This document shows positions 61,864 to 64,000 of a stretch of DNA of 64,000 nucleotides, in pieces. Source of the stretch: CAWBRT01 sp963791145 (lineage in GTDB: Bacteria > Acidobacteriota > Terriglobia > Terriglobales > Acidobacteriaceae); assembly GCA_963791145.1 (NCBI GenBank), contig CAWBRT010000005.1:186001-250000 (forward strand). The letters run 5' to 3'. Position numbers and translations under genes: made by a program. Every line of letters starts with the position of its first letter. Positions within the stretch are counted from its first letter, which is position 1. The notes beneath the pieces are model-generated. The model ran no database searches. It was given only the letters and a program-made list of their open reading frames with translations, and was not told the DNA's origin.

Positions 61864-62958
61864 CTACGCCTTCAGTCTGGGCAGAAGGCGAACAGCGTTC
61901 TCCCTTTCGATCCCGCGGATCTCCTGCATGCTGAAGCCGCTCTTGTATAGGGTGGCCACCTGCTCTTCGCCGCCGCGGAAGGGGAAGTCCGTGCCGAAGA
62001 CAACCTGCGAGAGCGGAATCACCTTGGCCAGGGTAGTCATCGTCACCGGATGCGCCGACTGCGCGGTGTCGTAGTAGAAGCGCTGCAGCTCGTACATCAA
62101 TCCGTTGGGCAGGAGCTTCGCCTTGGCGGGCTCTTTGGCCGCCTCCTGGAAGCGGTCGATCAGGAACGGCATGGTGCCGCCGGCGTGAGAGAACAGCCAG
62201 CGGATGTCGGGATACTTGCTGGTGGCGCCGCTGAAGACCAGGCTGGCGATGGTGCGCGTGGTGTCTGTTCCGAACTCGATCACCCGCGGCGCGACTTCGG
62301 GAACCAGGTTCGCGCACGACGGGCAGGTGATCGGGTGCGTGTACACCAGCGCCTTGCGCCGGTTCAGCTCCGCCCATACCGGCGCGAAGCTGGGATCGCC
62401 GAGATACTTGCCGCCATAGTTGGTCATAAAGCCGACGCCGTCGAACTTCAGCACGTCGAGGCCGTACTCGATCTCGCGCAGCGCATCGTCCGCGTTGGGC
62501 AGCGGTACGGCGACGAAAGCGCCAAAGCGCTTGCGATTGTTCGCCACGATGCGCGCCCCGTACTCGTTGCAGGTGCGGGCCAGCTTGCGCGTCGATTCGC
62601 GGTCGCCGAACCACAGCCCCGGATTGGAAATCGACAGAATGGCGATCCCCGTACCCGTCTTCTCCATGTCCGCCAGCGTCTTTTCCAGGTTCCAGGTGCG
62701 TATCGGCGGACTCAGCGGGCTCTTGGGGTGAACCTCCGTGAGGTATTCCGCCGGAGCGTAATGATGGTGAACATCAATCAGATCGGTGTGCCGCACCGCG
62801 GATGCGGGCGAGCTTCCGCCCGGCTTCGGCAGGGTCTGTGCCATCAACGCCGAGCCGCCGAAGGCCGCGCCGGCAACAACCGCGGTTCCGGCAAAGGCTG
62901 CGCTCTCGAGAAAACCTCTGCGCGTCATTGCGGTGTGTCTTTTCAGTTCTTCAGACAT
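61864..62958 (-). CDS. Amidohydrolase family protein (PF04909), TAT-type signal
   Basis: 364 residues. An N-terminal twin-arginine-like MTRRGFLESAAFAGTAVVAGAAFGG (motif RRGFLES) indicates export. TIM-barrel metallohydrolase of the ACMSD/resorcylate decarboxylase group with zinc ligands in IDVHHHYAP (HxH), VYTHPITCP (His) and LFSHAGGTMPF (His) and the catalytic Asp in VFGTDFPF. Probably acts on an aromatic acid, as a decarboxylase or hydrolase. Neighbouring cyclase, cupin and alpha/beta hydrolase genes fit an aromatic or cyclic compound pathway. Confidence 0.9.
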   Translation of the reverse strand: MSEELKRHTAMTRRGFLESAAFAGTAVVAGAAFGGSALMAQTLPKPGGSSPASAVRHTDLIDVHHHYAPAEYLTEVHPKSPLSPPIRTWNLEKTLADMEKTGTGIAILSISNPGLWFGDRESTRKLARTCNEYGARIVANNRKRFGAFVAVPLPNADDALREIEYGLDVLKFDGVGFMTNYGGKYLGDPSFAPVWAELNRRKALVYTHPITCPSCANLVPEVAPRVIEFGTDTTRTIASLVFSGATSKYPDIRWLFSHAGGTMPFLIDRFQEAAKEPAKAKLLPNGLMYELQRFYYDTAQSAHPVTMTTLAKVIPLSQVVFGTDFPFRGGEEQVATLYKSGFSMQEIRGIERENAVRLLPRLKA

Positions 62959-63024
62959 TCTTATTCCCCCTCGGTGAAAGAGTTTTGCTTTGAGCGCGTC
63001 CGGACCGGCGCGCCTCGCGTCCTG

Positions 63025-64000
63025 CTATCGCGGCTCTTCCAGGAACAATTGCACCTCGCGGAACAGGTGCATGCGGTTGCGCTCCATGATGATGGTGTGC
63101 GTTCCTTCGCTGAGCAGGATGCGCCGCCGGTAAGGAGCGTTCGCCAGCTTCTCGAAGACCGTGTTACCCATGCTCGGCGGCGTATCCCTATCCCATTCGG
63201 CATTGATGATCAGCACGGGGACCTTGATCTGCGCCGGGTCGTACACCGGCTTGCCTTTCATCCAGTAATCGCGCGAATCCTGCACCGTGCCGTTGGGCGC
63301 ACGCAGCACCGGCGGATTCTGCGCCGCGCCCTCCGGATCGCTCGCCTGGGTTGCGGCGGCCCATTGTTCAAACCATCCGGCCGGGATCAGATCTTTTTTC
63401 TTATCTTCCGGAACGCCGGTCAGCCAGCGGGCCTTGGCGGCGCTCATAGTCACTGTCCGGTAAGCGCCGAGCGGGCCGTCGCCTCCTCCCACGAGCGGGG
63501 GCGTGGTGCGCAACCACTGCGCCGCATAGAGCACGAGCCGCTGTACCTTGTCGTTGTGCTGGCTGGTGTAGGTGGACATGATGGTTGTTCCCCACGACCA
63601 TCCGATCAGGTTGATCTTGCTCACTTTGCGCCGGGCCAGGATGCTGTCCACCACCGCGGCTACATCTTTCACCGCAACATCGGTTCTGACGATGGGCGGA
63701 TTCTTCTCCGCCGGCTGGCTCATCTCCGGCGGGCGAGTGGAGCGGCCATAGCCGCGCAGATCCAGCAGATAGACGTCAAAGCCTCGCTGCGCGATGTAAT
63801 CCATCCATGAGAGCCCGTCCAGCGGCAGATCGAATGAGGTGTCAGCCGGGTAGGTCGATCCGTGTACGAACAAAACGATGCGGTCGGCGGTGAAATCCTT
63901 GGCGCCTTTCAGGTGCTTGTTGCGGACGAAAATCTGTATGCCCGGGTCGGAGGCTTTGACGAAATAATCCTCGCTGACGATTGGCTTGGACTTTCCCGAG
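63025..64000 (-). CDS. Alpha/beta hydrolase, 5' end beyond window
   Basis: Serine hydrolase fold with the oxyanion region VLFVHGSTYPADTSFDL, YLLDLRGYGRSTRP, nucleophile elbow GWSWGTTIM (Ser in G-x-S-x-G), acid region INAEWDRDTPPSMG, and His in SEGTHTIIMERN. At least 325 residues lie in the window and the frame stays open to the right edge (KPIVSEDYFVKASDPGIQIFV). No start can be assigned. Carboxyl-ester or epoxide hydrolase-type activity; substrate unknown. First of the four or five minus-strand genes here. Confidence 0.9.
   Translation of the reverse strand, partial: SGKSKPIVSEDYFVKASDPGIQIFVRNKHLKGAKDFTADRIVLFVHGSTYPADTSFDLPLDGLSWMDYIAQRGFDVYLLDLRGYGRSTRPPEMSQPAEKNPPIVRTDVAVKDVAAVVDSILARRKVSKINLIGWSWGTTIMSTYTSQHNDKVQRLVLYAAQWLRTTPPLVGGGDGPLGAYRTVTMSAAKARWLTGVPEDKKKDLIPAGWFEQWAAATQASDPEGAAQNPPVLRAPNGTVQDSRDYWMKGKPVYDPAQIKVPVLIINAEWDRDTPPSMGNTVFEKLANAPYRRRILLSEGTHTIIMERNRMHLFREVQLFLEEPR

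Noticed and set aside
62050..63810. 586-residue plus-strand open frame over the amidohydrolase and alpha/beta hydrolase genes
   Set aside because: It spans two well-supported minus-strand genes and their gap, with His/Arg/Gln-rich antisense composition and no motif. High GC removes stop codons.

Overview
The window (about 60% GC by eye) looks like a chromosomal segment of a soil-type Acidobacteriota, probably Terriglobia (Koribacter-like). This is an inference from the paired DUF507 genes, the many dispersed intergenic palindromes, and a broad set of uptake systems and TAT-exported oxidoreductases. I saw no phage, plasmid, CRISPR, rRNA or convincing tRNA gene.

Layout. 0-9 kb: housekeeping genes (sucCD, recJ, a DUF507 pair, queG, a PilZ protein, a cold-shock protein, a YihY/BrkB membrane protein). 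9-21 kb: an amino-acid/amide scavenging block with a DUF3100-like membrane protein plus M20 amidohydrolase, a GIY-YIG nuclease gene inside inverted repeats, a PLP-homeostasis protein, a complete branched-chain amino-acid-type ABC system (livKHMGF), a second M20 peptidase, a small ABM-like protein and azlCD. 21-31 kb: a second liv operon on the minus strand, ending in a small membrane protein and another binding protein, with a divergent outer-membrane beta-barrel gene. 32-38 kb: an RNase HI-like protein, a LUD/iron-sulfur oxidoreductase pair, a flavin reductase-like gene bracketed by repeat ends, and a DinB protein. 38-48 kb: orphan TRAP-type and ModA-like binding proteins, a GNAT protein, a diguanylate cyclase, threonine aldolase and a two-subunit TAT-exported molybdenum hydroxylase followed by an MFS transporter. 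48-52 kb: thiD, tenA and a zinc-ribbon AAA+ ATPase. 52-58 kb: a GntR regulator, a four-part 2-oxoacid:ferredoxin oxidoreductase and an OFA-family MFS transporter, which together I interpret as an oxalate oxidoreductase/oxalate uptake operon. 58-64 kb: an MFS transporter, cupin, cyclase-family hydrolase, TAT-type amidohydrolase and a partial alpha/beta hydrolase.

Two features cut across the window. First, at least seventeen reading-frame breaks in otherwise well-conserved genes are nearly all a net +1 base, which points to insertion-biased consensus errors more than to gene decay; the affected genes are annotated across the break. Second, intergenic DNA is rich in palindromic elements: a 116-117 bp element with long terminal inverted repeats in three copies plus solo ends, REP-like hairpins (one family brackets the GIY-YIG gene), and facing arms of degenerate short repeats.

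The strongest biological candidate is the oxalate oxidoreductase operon. Its alpha subunit has Arg where pyruvate enzymes have Thr (FPIRP rather than YPITP), plus a second arginine and Asp/Phe residues spaced as I recall them from the Moorella enzyme. It sits under a GntR regulator and is followed by an oxalate/formate-antiporter-family gene.
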